Counted from the stretch's first letter, positions 1 to 6,159 are shown. The stretch is DNA of 6,175 nucleotides from Micavibrio sp. (GCA_027066695.1 JAMONE010000225.1:1-6175); one strand, 5' to 3'. Notes: a model not told the origin generated them from the letters alone. Numbers and translations are program-made.

Positions 1-1
1 T

Positions 2-847
2 GGTAGCCGAGTAAACGTAATTATTCCGCCGCTTGCCGTTGATGGCGCGTGCATGACCATTCGTAAGTTTAAGAAAGATAGCCTAACACTTGAAAATTTG
101 ATGGAGTGGGGCTCTATGTCGCCTAGCTGCGCTAAGCTTATTATGGCGATTGGCCGTTGCCGTGTTAATGTTTTGGTGTCGGGCGGTACAGGCTCAGGTA
201 AAACTACAATGCTTAACTGTTTAACGCGCTATATCGAGGCAGGAGAGCGCATAATTACATGTGAAGATGCTTGTGAGCTGCAATTGCAGCAACCGCACGT
301 GGTGCGCTTAGAGACTCGCCCGCCTAATCTTGAGGGCGTGGGCGAGATTACTATGCGTGATTTGGTTAAGAACTGCCTACGTATGCGCCCCGAGCGTATT
401 ATCGTTGGTGAGGTTCGCGGCCCCGAGGCGTTCGATTTGCTGCAAGCGATGAATACAGGCCATGATGGCTCAATGGGAACAGTCCATGCGAATAATCCGC
501 GTGAGGCCGTATCACGTATGGAAAACATGATCGCTATGGGTGGATTAAACCTGCCGACTATTGCGGTGCGAGAGCAAATAGCAGGCGCGGTGCAGGTGAT
601 TATTCAAGTCCAGCGTCTGCGTGATGGCTCACGTAAAACTACGCATGTGACCGAAATTACAGGCATGGAGGGCGAGGTTGTAACAATGCAAGATCTCTTT
701 ACCCTTGATATGCTGGGCGAAGATGAAAATGGTAAGCTAATTACCAAACAAAAATCATCAGGCCTGCGCCCGAAATTTTTTGATAATGCCCGTCAATACG
801 GCGTTGCGGATATGGTAATGGATGCAATGGAGGAAGCCTATGGCTGA
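2..847 (+). CDS. cpaF: Tad/Flp pilus assembly ATPase CpaF (TadA), 5' truncated
   Basis: Secretion ATPase of the GspE/VirB11 superfamily that drives Tad (type IVc) pilus assembly, acting as a hexamer on the inner face of the cytoplasmic membrane with TadB and TadC. The reading frame is open to the left edge from base 2, and those first codons read GSRVNVIIPPL, a conserved CpaF segment. The ATG at 53 is therefore internal and the N-terminal portion lies outside the window. In window numbering (281 residues) the Walker A GGTGSGKT is at 61-68 (bases 182-205), the Asp box ITCEDACEL at about 85-93, Walker B IIVGEVRG at 133-140, and the His box TGHDGSMGTVHAN at 152-164. All catalytic motifs look intact, so the ATPase should be functional. 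Full-length relatives have about 400-500 residues. The last codons contain GGAGGA, which could serve as a ribosome binding site for a short ORF starting at 840. The family call is secure; CpaF versus TadA is only a naming choice. Confidence 0.96.
   Translation, partial: GSRVNVIIPPLAVDGACMTIRKFKKDSLTLENLMEWGSMSPSCAKLIMAIGRCRVNVLVSGGTGSGKTTMLNCLTRYIEAGERIITCEDACELQLQQPHVVRLETRPPNLEGVGEITMRDLVKNCLRMRPERIIVGEVRGPEAFDLLQAMNTGHDGSMGTVHANNPREAVSRMENMIAMGGLNLPTIAVREQIAGAVQVIIQVQRLRDGSRKTTHVTEITGMEGEVVTMQDLFTLDMLGEDENGKLITKQKSSGLRPKFFDNARQYGVADMVMDAMEEAYG
829..833 (+). promoter_or_regulatory. Strong Shine-Dalgarno inside the cpaF 3' end
   Basis: GGAGG lies six bases before an ATG at 840, near-ideal spacing for ribosome binding. 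It is also made up of sense codons of cpaF (Met-Glu-Glu), so it could be a by-product of protein sequence. If used, it would couple translation of the 47-codon ORF at 840-983 to that of cpaF. Confidence 0.35.
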
Positions 848-983
848 AAAACTATTATCAAAGTTTGATAAATGGCCTGCAAATAATATTTTTATGCGCT
901 TCCGCTTCTCAAATACTAAAATGTATTTTGCGATGCGGTTCTATAAAACTATCATTTTCGTCCCATTTCTCTGCCTTTTATAA
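840..983 (+). CDS. Possible small protein of 47 aa, overlapping the cpaF end
   Basis: An ATG at 840 opens a 47-codon frame ending at the TAA at 981-983. It overlaps the cpaF stop by 8 bases and follows a GGAGG six bases upstream. The predicted peptide begins MAEKLLSKFDKW, has a basic, aromatic middle (MRFRF, RFYK) and ends in a short hydrophobic stretch (TIIFVPFLCLL), too short to be a secure membrane span. I recognise no family. It sits in the 203-base gap between cpaF and tadB, a place where tad genes are usually packed closely. In favour are the good ribosome site and the overlapping-gene arrangement. Against are its shortness, the AT-rich sequence, and the fact that the ribosome site is also cpaF coding sequence. 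It may be a real small tad-operon peptide, a decayed gene fragment, or chance. Confidence 0.3.
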   Translation: MAEKLLSKFDKWPANNIFMRFRFSNTKMYFAMRFYKTIIFVPFLCLL

Positions 984-1050
984 CAATTTTTACAATAGGA
1001 CATTAGATGGTTCGTATTATGTAAATCATTACAGTTTATGGAATAAAGAT

Positions 1051-2028
1051 ATGACTATTATTCAGATTATACTTATTGCAGTGATAGCATTCCTTGTTTT
1101 TGCCATACTTATTTTCATGGTGACGAATAGAGGGTCTAAGCAATCTAAGCGTAATATTGACCTTATTCGTGGAAATAATGCGGGCGAAATTGGGGTTAAT
1201 GAAAAAGATTTGCAAAATAAGCGTCGCGCCGAAATAGCGCGAAAGCTGAAGGCTAATAAAGATGAGGAGGATAAGGACGATAATAAAGTCTCTATTTCCC
1301 TTAGGTTACAGCAAGCTGGGCTTAGTATGAGCGCGAAAAAGTTTTGGGTACTTTCTATCGTTTCTTGTGTGGTTTGTGTAGTATCGGCCAAATTTATGGC
1401 CTTTTCTATTGTGTCTATAATATTGATTGGAGTAACTGGATTATTGGGTTTGCCGAGATTTATTCTGCGCAAAGCCATTGCTCGTCGTCAAAAGGCATTT
1501 TTGACTGATTTTTCCGATGCTTTAGATGCGGTTGTGCGTCTTTTACAAGCTGGTATGCCCGTGGCAGAAGCAGTACTTATGATTAGCCGTGAGTTTAGCG
1601 GCCCTGTGGGTGAGGAAATGTCAATCATCTATGACAAGCAGAAAATTGGTATTCCCCTGCATGAAGCCGCGCAAGAAGCAACAAAGCGTATGCCGCTGCC
1701 TGAAATGAAGATGTTTGCAGCTGGCCTTGCTATTCAGGCGCAAACAGGCTCAAGCTTGTCAGAGGTATTGACCAATTTATCACGTGTTATTCGCTCTCGA
1801 TTTAGGCTGAAACGTAAGGTTATGGCTCTTTCTTCCGAGGCGATTGCCTCAGCGTCTATTATTGGGGCGTTGCCTGTGATTGTCGGTCTAGGGCTGTGGC
1901 TGGTTAATCCAGAGCATTTGGAGCCGCTATTTACCACAGGAACAGGTAAATACATGCTTATGGGCTCTGCTATGTGGATGACTACTGGTGTTTTAGTTAT
2001 GAAACAGATGATTAATTTCAAGATTTAG
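1051..2028 (+). CDS. tadB: Tad pilus inner-membrane platform protein TadB
   Basis: Type II secretion F-domain protein. With TadC it forms the inner-membrane platform on which CpaF acts to add Flp pilin. The ATG at 1051 gives 325 residues, the usual family size, and puts a transmembrane helix at residues 3-25. A longer frame opening at a TTG at 865 would add 62 residues with no family resemblance ahead of that helix, so I reject it. After the helix comes a charged cytoplasmic linker (about 53-80, including DEEDKDDNK), then a hydrophobic stretch at about 99-135. The T2SS F domain follows at about 149-280, with FLTDFSDALDAVVRLLQAG at 150-168 and the QTGSSLSEVL region near 231-240. Hydrophobic segments at about 269-285 and 300-317 close the protein. 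It lies 203 bases after cpaF and 64 bases before tadC, on the same strand and probably in the same transcript. The upstream ribosome site is weak (AAAG). Confidence 0.93.
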   Translation: MTIIQIILIAVIAFLVFAILIFMVTNRGSKQSKRNIDLIRGNNAGEIGVNEKDLQNKRRAEIARKLKANKDEEDKDDNKVSISLRLQQAGLSMSAKKFWVLSIVSCVVCVVSAKFMAFSIVSIILIGVTGLLGLPRFILRKAIARRQKAFLTDFSDALDAVVRLLQAGMPVAEAVLMISREFSGPVGEEMSIIYDKQKIGIPLHEAAQEATKRMPLPEMKMFAAGLAIQAQTGSSLSEVLTNLSRVIRSRFRLKRKVMALSSEAIASASIIGALPVIVGLGLWLVNPEHLEPLFTTGTGKYMLMGSAMWMTTGVLVMKQMINFKI

Positions 2029-2072
2029 TGGCTTGTGCCTTGTACTAAACATACACAAGACACTAGATGGAT

Positions 2073-2085
2073 AGAAGGATAAGGA
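2073..2085 (+). promoter_or_regulatory. Double ribosome binding site before tadC
   Basis: AGAAGGA (2073-2079) and AAGGA (2081-2085) are consecutive purine-rich Shine-Dalgarno-like runs before the ATG at 2093. The second has 7-base spacing, which is in the normal range. Together they fix the tadC start with good confidence. Confidence 0.6.
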
Positions 2086-2092
2086 TAAGAAT

Positions 2093-3043
2093 ATGGATAA
2101 CGCAACAATCATTATGATATTCGCATCGCTGGCTGCGGGGCTGTCTTTTGCTGCTTTTGCGTATCCTTTCTTGCAAAAATCCGATCAAAAGGAAAAGACT
2201 AAATCTATTATAGAAAAGCGTCGTAAGGATTTATACTCCGAATCCAGAGAGGGCGGGGTTAAGGTAATTAAGGAAGACAGCGTTTCTGCCAGTAATGACC
2301 TTGCGATGTTTTACAGATTTCAAAAGCTTGCAGGCACAATGGGGGAAAAGGCACGTGATAAAATGTTGCAAGCTGGTATCCGCAATCCCAAGGCACATTT
2401 GAAGTTTATGATATCACGCGCGGCCTTGCCTATTATTTTTGTTGTTTTGGCTAGCCTATATTTTCAAGCTTTGCCAGAGGAAAAGGCTTATTCCGATTCT
2501 ATGCAGGCTATGATACTTTTGGGTGGTGCATTTTTGGGGTTTAAGCTGCCTGATATTTTGGTTAAAAACATGATTATTAAACGCCAAGAAGAGATAAATA
2601 TCAGCTTTCCCGATGCTTTGGACATGATGCTTATTTGCGTTCAAGGTGGTATCGGCTTAGAGCAAACCATTCAGCGCGTAGCCGAGGAGGTATCCGAGCA
2701 ATCCGAAATACTGGCTGAAGAGCTGGGTATTTTGTGCGTTGAAATGGCGATGCTGAATGACCGTAGGCGCGCACTTCAGGACTTTGCCAAGCGCGTGGGG
2801 AGCGGCGCAGGTAAAAGCTTTGCCACTTCGCTAATTCAGGCAGAGCAATATGGAACGTCGGTATCGCAAGCTATGCGCGTTATGTCTGATGAGTTGCGCG
2901 AGATTCGTATGGCCGCTGCCGAGCAAAAAGCAGCCTCCTTGCCACCAAAACTCACCGTGCCAATGATCTTGTTCTTCTTGCCAGTGCTGTTTGTTATTAT
3001 CTTAGGGCCTGTGGGTATTACCGTATCTTCTATGGGCGGATAG
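2093..3043 (+). CDS. tadC: Tad pilus inner-membrane platform protein TadC
   Basis: Second type II secretion F-domain protein of the Tad system and partner of TadB in the inner-membrane platform. It has 316 residues, normal for TadC. A first hydrophobic helix spans about 5-26, followed by a basic, charged cytoplasmic region (about 29-100) containing the typical MLQAGIRNPKA segment near 91-101. Paired hydrophobic segments lie at about 107-127 and 139-155. The F domain is at about 170-300, with SFPDALDMMLICVQGGIGLEQ near 171-191 and AEQYGTSVSQAMRVMSDELR near 250-269. A final membrane helix spans about 288-309, ahead of a short tail. The GGIGLEQ wording and the first-helix layout separate it from TadB. 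The start is backed by AAGGA at 2081-2085. No tadD-type TPR gene follows within the window, so tad genes either end here or continue elsewhere. Confidence 0.93.
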   Translation: MDNATIIMIFASLAAGLSFAAFAYPFLQKSDQKEKTKSIIEKRRKDLYSESREGGVKVIKEDSVSASNDLAMFYRFQKLAGTMGEKARDKMLQAGIRNPKAHLKFMISRAALPIIFVVLASLYFQALPEEKAYSDSMQAMILLGGAFLGFKLPDILVKNMIIKRQEEINISFPDALDMMLICVQGGIGLEQTIQRVAEEVSEQSEILAEELGILCVEMAMLNDRRRALQDFAKRVGSGAGKSFATSLIQAEQYGTSVSQAMRVMSDELREIRMAAAEQKAASLPPKLTVPMILFFLPVLFVIILGPVGITVSSMGG

Positions 3044-3084
3044 CTTTTCTTTTAAATATTTTTAAGGCATCTTTTGAATTTACC

Positions 3085-3093
3085 TGCTACAAT
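3085..3093 (+). promoter_or_regulatory. Candidate extended -10 promoter for the 97-aa gene
   Basis: TGCTACAAT matches the extended -10 pattern TGnTATAAT with one mismatch. No good -35 is seen 17 bases upstream (AGGCAT), which is tolerable for extended -10 promoters. Transcription would start near 3100, giving a leader of about 30 bases before the ATG at 3131. A similar TGCTATAAT precedes the opposing small gene. It is a short match in AT-rich sequence, so it remains tentative. Confidence 0.3.
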
Positions 3094-3130
3094 TCCACGT
3101 AAGTATTATTTTTATGGGATTATAGTTATT

Positions 3131-3424
3131 ATGGCCGAGCAAAAAACATTAGATCAAGAAATTGAAAATTCACCTCTAACAGAGATACCAAAGCCTTTTG
3201 AGGAAGCTAAGCTCAGTGCCATGGAAGGTGTGGGGAAAAATTCTTATGGGGAAGGGGATACCAATATGTTGCAAAACTTACTGGTTACACTTGGTTCTGG
3301 TAATATTGTTGCGGCAATTGTGCCTGATGTGTCAGTTGTTGCGGTTGATCCTAATGCGCCGCAAGTGCAAGATCCTGCTATGGCCATGGGCACTCCAAAA
3401 CCAATGAATTTTGATTATAGCTAA
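3131..3424 (+). CDS. Hypothetical protein, 97 aa, downstream of tadC
   Basis: Unrecognised protein. The ATG at 3131 gives 97 residues. The N-terminal third is acidic and polar (MAEQKTLDQEIENSPLTE), a glycine-containing stretch follows (about 33-42), then a mildly hydrophobic segment (about 48-72, NLLVTLGSG..VAAIVPDVSVVAV), then a tail rich in Pro, Ala and Met ending NFDYS. There is no cysteine, no signal peptide and no convincing membrane helix. A TTG at 3074 in the same frame, preceded by AAGG at 3064-3067, would add 19 residues including YYFYGIIVI. I prefer the ATG, although only GGGA ten bases upstream supports it. It lies 87 bases after tadC on the same strand, so a pilus-related role is possible from position alone. 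Its stop overlaps the stop of the opposing gene by four bases. Confidence that it is a real gene is moderate; its function is unknown. Confidence 0.6.
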   Translation: MAEQKTLDQEIENSPLTEIPKPFEEAKLSAMEGVGKNSYGEGDTNMLQNLLVTLGSGNIVAAIVPDVSVVAVDPNAPQVQDPAMAMGTPKPMNFDYS

Positions 3425-3738
3425 TAAATATCGCGCACAGTTACGGGAATTTCTCTTATTTTTTCTAAAGTCTCGCCGTTTCGCATAAACATCAAAAACA
3501 CGATTTTTGCATTCAATAATCGCTCATAAGCGCGGGGTTTTAGCTTTAGGTCTATATCGTGCATATTACCCTTGTTAGTCACAAGAATGAGGGTTTTTGT
3601 TTCGCTATCAAATTCTACCCATTCGAGTTTTTCTTCTATTTCTGTATCGTAAACTAGCCATAAATCACCGTTTTCCTTTATAAGTACAGATATCCTCATT
3701 AGCTTACTTAGTGATTCTTTTAATGGTATTTCATCCAT
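3421..3738 (-). CDS. Hypothetical protein, 105 aa, convergent with the tad side
   Basis: Unrecognised soluble-looking protein. It starts MDEIPLKESLSKL, then alternates short hydrophobic and charged runs (LWLVYDTEIEEKLEWVEFD, KTLILVTNKGNMHDIDLKL) that suggest a compact beta-rich fold. A more helical part follows (AYERLLNAKIVFLMFMRNGETLEKI), then a final strand-like IPVTVRDIY. There is no cysteine, signal peptide or membrane helix. It follows the ligase-like gene by 37 bases in the same direction, but a perfect extended -10 in that gap could give it separate expression. The ribosome site before the ATG at 3738 is weak (AGAG). Its TAG stop overlaps the TAA of the + strand gene across 3421-3424. 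Consistent reading, length and codon content make it a likely gene. I assign no function. Confidence 0.65.
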   Translation of the reverse strand: MDEIPLKESLSKLMRISVLIKENGDLWLVYDTEIEEKLEWVEFDSETKTLILVTNKGNMHDIDLKLKPRAYERLLNAKIVFLMFMRNGETLEKIREIPVTVRDIY

Positions 3739-3774
3739 GATTTTGCTCTGTTATTTTAGTGACGTACTAAGGTC

Positions 3775-3783
3775 ATTATAGCA
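3775..3783 (-). promoter_or_regulatory. Extended -10 promoter upstream of the 105-aa gene
   Basis: Read on the - strand this is TGCTATAAT, a perfect extended -10 element, overlapping the last codons and stop of the ligase-like gene. The -35 position 17 bases upstream reads TAGCGA (3 of 6 matches). Transcription would begin near 3768, about 30 bases before the ATG at 3738. Part of the match is coding sequence (Met-Leu-stop), so chance is possible. Confidence 0.4.
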
Positions 3784-5080
3784 TTCTTTTTGTGCTATCG
3801 CTATAGCTGTGTGCCAACGCTAAACCAATGCTAAACCAGAGGATTCGTATATACATTAATTCATGTAGTATAGACATGGCGGCAAACATAATTAAAAATA
3901 TTAGCATGGCTCTGTGGTAGGGGCTGCTACTAATTGCGTAACCTTGTTTGTATAAACACCACGCGCAAGTGATAAAAAACGCTATAAATACCGAGATTCC
4001 AACCGCGCCAGTTTCAACAAGCAACCAAAGGGCGGTGAAGTCCATAACATCAATAAATTCGCCTCTTTTTTCTATTTGAAATGGCTTGTAACTGCCAAGG
4101 CCTGCGCCGACAAGCGGGTTATATTTTTGGTATAATTCTATCCCGTCTTCCACCGCGAGGTAGCGTTTTTGATCGCCGAAATAGTCCATATCGTCTTTGC
4201 TATTATTAATCATTGCCAAGAAATGCTGTGCTTGCTTTGCATATAACACATTGTTGTGTTTAGTTACATAATAGGATGAATAAGCAATCAGACAGCCAAG
4301 AAGCAATGCGGGAGCAACTAGTTTTGCGCGCTTTATAGGTTCTTTTGCAAATAAGATAAATACCAAAATAGCCGAAGCTATCCAGCCTGTTCGCGAATCG
4401 TTAAAGATGAAAAAGATGGGGGTGGCAATAAAGAATAGCTCTTTGATCCATGGTGGTTTTATAATGGTTTTATCTGCATATCCCCAAATTATAAAGATAA
4501 ATGACATAATAAACAAAATCATAAAGGCGTTTCGGTTGGCCATAAATCCGTCCCATGGGTAATTTGGCAACCATAATTTAAAGGGGGCAATATACTGCAA
4601 GAACACCATAGCTGCGCTTAGAGTGATGGTTATAACAAAGAATGTGGTGAAGATGCTTGTGAATAAAGATAAGGTATAGCGCATATCTTTCGTATTTGTA
4701 ATTATCCATCCGCCAAGCAGGAAATATGATATGAGTAGCCAAAAGCCGCTATATTTATTAATCAGCGCCCAGCTCGAAATCTCTTTATTTACTATGTAGC
4801 CGTTTATTAGTGCCGCGCTCATAACTGCGGCCATGGCTGTTAGCCAGATAAGTGTAAATGGCAGGATGAATTTTGGCCAAGTGCTTTTCTTTGTGATTAA
4901 AGAATGCACAATAAATACGCCCAAAAAGGGTATTAATATATCAGCTAGACTGATACGCAGACCCAAATAATCGTCATTGGCAAATAATGTTATTTGAATT
5001 TGCAGGGCTATGGCCAAGGTAACAACTATGTAATGCGTTGTTACAAATTTTTTAATATGTAGTTTGATGTTTTTAAGCAT
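3776..5080 (-). CDS. O-antigen ligase / polymerase family membrane protein (WaaL/Wzy-like)
   Basis: Polytopic inner-membrane protein of 434 residues, typical for WaaL/Wzy-type enzymes, which transfer or polymerise undecaprenyl-linked glycans on the periplasmic side. About ten to twelve hydrophobic stretches run through it. Family-like features are ANRNAF at 181-186, the short SRTGW at 229-233 opening a helix, a large periplasmic loop (about 270-350) with KRYLAVEDGIELYQKYNPLVGAGLGSY at 305-331, and the end-of-loop motif DFTALWLLVETGAVG at 347-361 leading into the next helix. WaaL proteins usually have His-Asn where D347-F348 stand here, so the exact reaction is uncertain: ligase, polymerase or a related transferase. 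It starts 11 bases after the upstream flippase-like gene and is very likely co-transcribed with it. The ribosome site is weak (AAGAG, far from the ATG), which fits translational coupling. The family call is firm; no gene symbol is justified. Confidence 0.85.
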   Translation of the reverse strand: MLKNIKLHIKKFVTTHYIVVTLAIALQIQITLFANDDYLGLRISLADILIPFLGVFIVHSLITKKSTWPKFILPFTLIWLTAMAAVMSAALINGYIVNKEISSWALINKYSGFWLLISYFLLGGWIITNTKDMRYTLSLFTSIFTTFFVITITLSAAMVFLQYIAPFKLWLPNYPWDGFMANRNAFMILFIMSFIFIIWGYADKTIIKPPWIKELFFIATPIFFIFNDSRTGWIASAILVFILFAKEPIKRAKLVAPALLLGCLIAYSSYYVTKHNNVLYAKQAQHFLAMINNSKDDMDYFGDQKRYLAVEDGIELYQKYNPLVGAGLGSYKPFQIEKRGEFIDVMDFTALWLLVETGAVGISVFIAFFITCAWCLYKQGYAISSSPYHRAMLIFLIMFAAMSILHELMYIRILWFSIGLALAHSYSDSTKRML

Positions 5081-5091
5081 TAAATTAGTTT

Positions 5092-6051
5092 TTAACTCTT
5101 GGTAGTGTTTAGTAAAAACTCTCTTAAATCAGCTTTAAATAAATAAGGAAGCCCAACAATAAATGGAGCGATGAGGGTGATTAATCCAACTTGAACAGAC
5201 AGCATAAATGCGCTTTCCATAGAAAAGCCAATTAGTCCGAGGCCATAGATAAATGCGCCCTCGCGTACGCCCCAGCCACCAAAGCTTATCGGTAGGCTGG
5301 ATATTAATGCTAAAACAGGCATGAGAGCCAGAAACTCAATAATAGGAACATCAGCATTAACGCCAAGTGAAAGTGTGTAGACGCTAAGAATAAAGAATCC
5401 TTGCGCGATAAGGCTGTATAATGAGGTTTTAAGCATTAGCTCATAATCTTCAATATAAGATCGAAGCATAAGCGTAATGCGTGAACGTTTGCGAGAGGAT
5501 AGGATGAATTCTCGCAGCACGCCTGAGCGAAAGGCTAGTAATGTTAATGTAATTATTGCTATTACGCCGATAATCGATAGAGAAAACATAGTTAACAGCT
5601 CATTATTAATTACATTTTGCAAGAAGGGTAGGCTAATTGCACTAAATATAATTAGGGCAGCCAGCGTCATAAAGCGATCAAGGAATGTTGCAAAAAGGGC
5701 TTGTGTAACCGATAAGCCGTGACGAATCGCAAGTCCTGATTTAGCGATAATGCCGCCAACGGATGTTATAAATAATATATTGGCAAAATATCCCGCGATA
5801 TTAATTAAAACACTGGTTTTAAAATCTATATTATGATTTCCAACGTTAATATATCTGTGCCAACGCAGATTAAGAAAAAAAATTTGACAAATAATAAGAA
5901 TGAGCGACAAAAGAAGCAAAAATATATTCAAGTCACCAGTCTCATGTAATAGTGCAGAAAAGTCCAATTGCGTTAGCAAAAAAGCTAATAACGTAATGCT
6001 TACGATATATTTAATTAGAAATTTATGTCCCAAAATCTTAACCACAATCAT
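5092..6051 (-). CDS. Lysylphosphatidylglycerol synthase transmembrane-domain protein (UPF0104, flippase-like)
   Basis: Integral membrane protein of 319 residues with about eight hydrophobic segments, matching the stand-alone form of the MprF-type membrane domain (also called AglD/YbhN-like). Family marks in order are LRW near 62-64 before the first conserved helices, NIAGYFANILFITSVGG at 84-100, AIRHGLSVTQALFATFLDRF at 108-127, and SLPISFGGWGVREGA at 252-266. The last is the strongest signature (normally P..GG.GvREg). No C-terminal aminoacyl-transferase domain is present, so lysyl-lipid synthesis is not expected. In MprF this domain moves modified lipid across the membrane, and stand-alone versions often sit among glycolipid or polysaccharide genes. 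A flipping role for a lipid-linked precursor is inferred from the downstream ligase-like gene. The ATG at 6051 is the first possible start after an in-frame TGA, with AGG four bases upstream. Confidence 0.88.
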   Translation of the reverse strand: MIVVKILGHKFLIKYIVSITLLAFLLTQLDFSALLHETGDLNIFLLLLSLILIICQIFFLNLRWHRYINVGNHNIDFKTSVLINIAGYFANILFITSVGGIIAKSGLAIRHGLSVTQALFATFLDRFMTLAALIIFSAISLPFLQNVINNELLTMFSLSIIGVIAIITLTLLAFRSGVLREFILSSRKRSRITLMLRSYIEDYELMLKTSLYSLIAQGFFILSVYTLSLGVNADVPIIEFLALMPVLALISSLPISFGGWGVREGAFIYGLGLIGFSMESAFMLSVQVGLITLIAPFIVGLPYLFKADLREFLLNTTKS

Positions 6052-6159
6052 AGCGCCTGATTTTTCAAAGTTAAAATGGCTTCAAAGCATTATTACTCTG
6101 GTAGCCAGGGAGTTAGTAACCGTCTGTAAACGGCACAACGTATTTACGCTAGGCGCTAT
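6050..6159. repeat. 9-base inverted repeat around the leader of the flippase-like gene
   Basis: ATAGCGCCT at 6050-6058 is the exact reverse complement of AGGCGCTAT at 6151-6159, 92 bases apart. On the - strand the inner copy spans the AGG ribosome site and the first two bases of the start codon of the gene ending at 6051. The outer copy overlaps a TATAAT. If both copies lie in one transcript they could pair and hide the start. No matching target-site duplications flank the arms, so a miniature transposon is not supported. Between the arms is a further imperfect hairpin (ACTCTGG/CCAGGGAGT, 6095-6113). Confidence 0.35.

Noticed and set aside
53..55. ATG at 53 as the cpaF start
   Set aside because: The frame is open to the left edge, and the upstream codons encode the conserved CpaF segment GSRVN..IPPL, so this Met is internal.
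865..889. TTGATA and TAATAT as a promoter inside the cpaF-tadB spacer
   Set aside because: The spacing is 13 bases, too short for a sigma-70 promoter.
2024..2049. Inverted repeat TTTAGT/ACTAAA around the tadB stop, plus CTTGTG/CACAAG at 2032-2059, as a terminator
   Set aside because: The stems are six bases and AT-rich with long loops, the two are mutually exclusive, and no T-run follows. tadC begins soon after with a good ribosome site.
5477..5722. + strand frame of 81 codons and other frames opposite the large genes
   Set aside because: These are shadows on the opposite strand of well-supported coding genes, with no family-like sequence.
6076..6129. A 17-codon ATG frame on the + strand in the final leader region
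   Set aside because: It is very short, has no Shine-Dalgarno, and lies opposite the probable leader of the flippase-like gene.
6050..6159. Miniature transposon bounded by the 9-base inverted repeat
   Set aside because: The flanking bases do not form a target-site duplication, and one arm lies over a gene start that looks intact.
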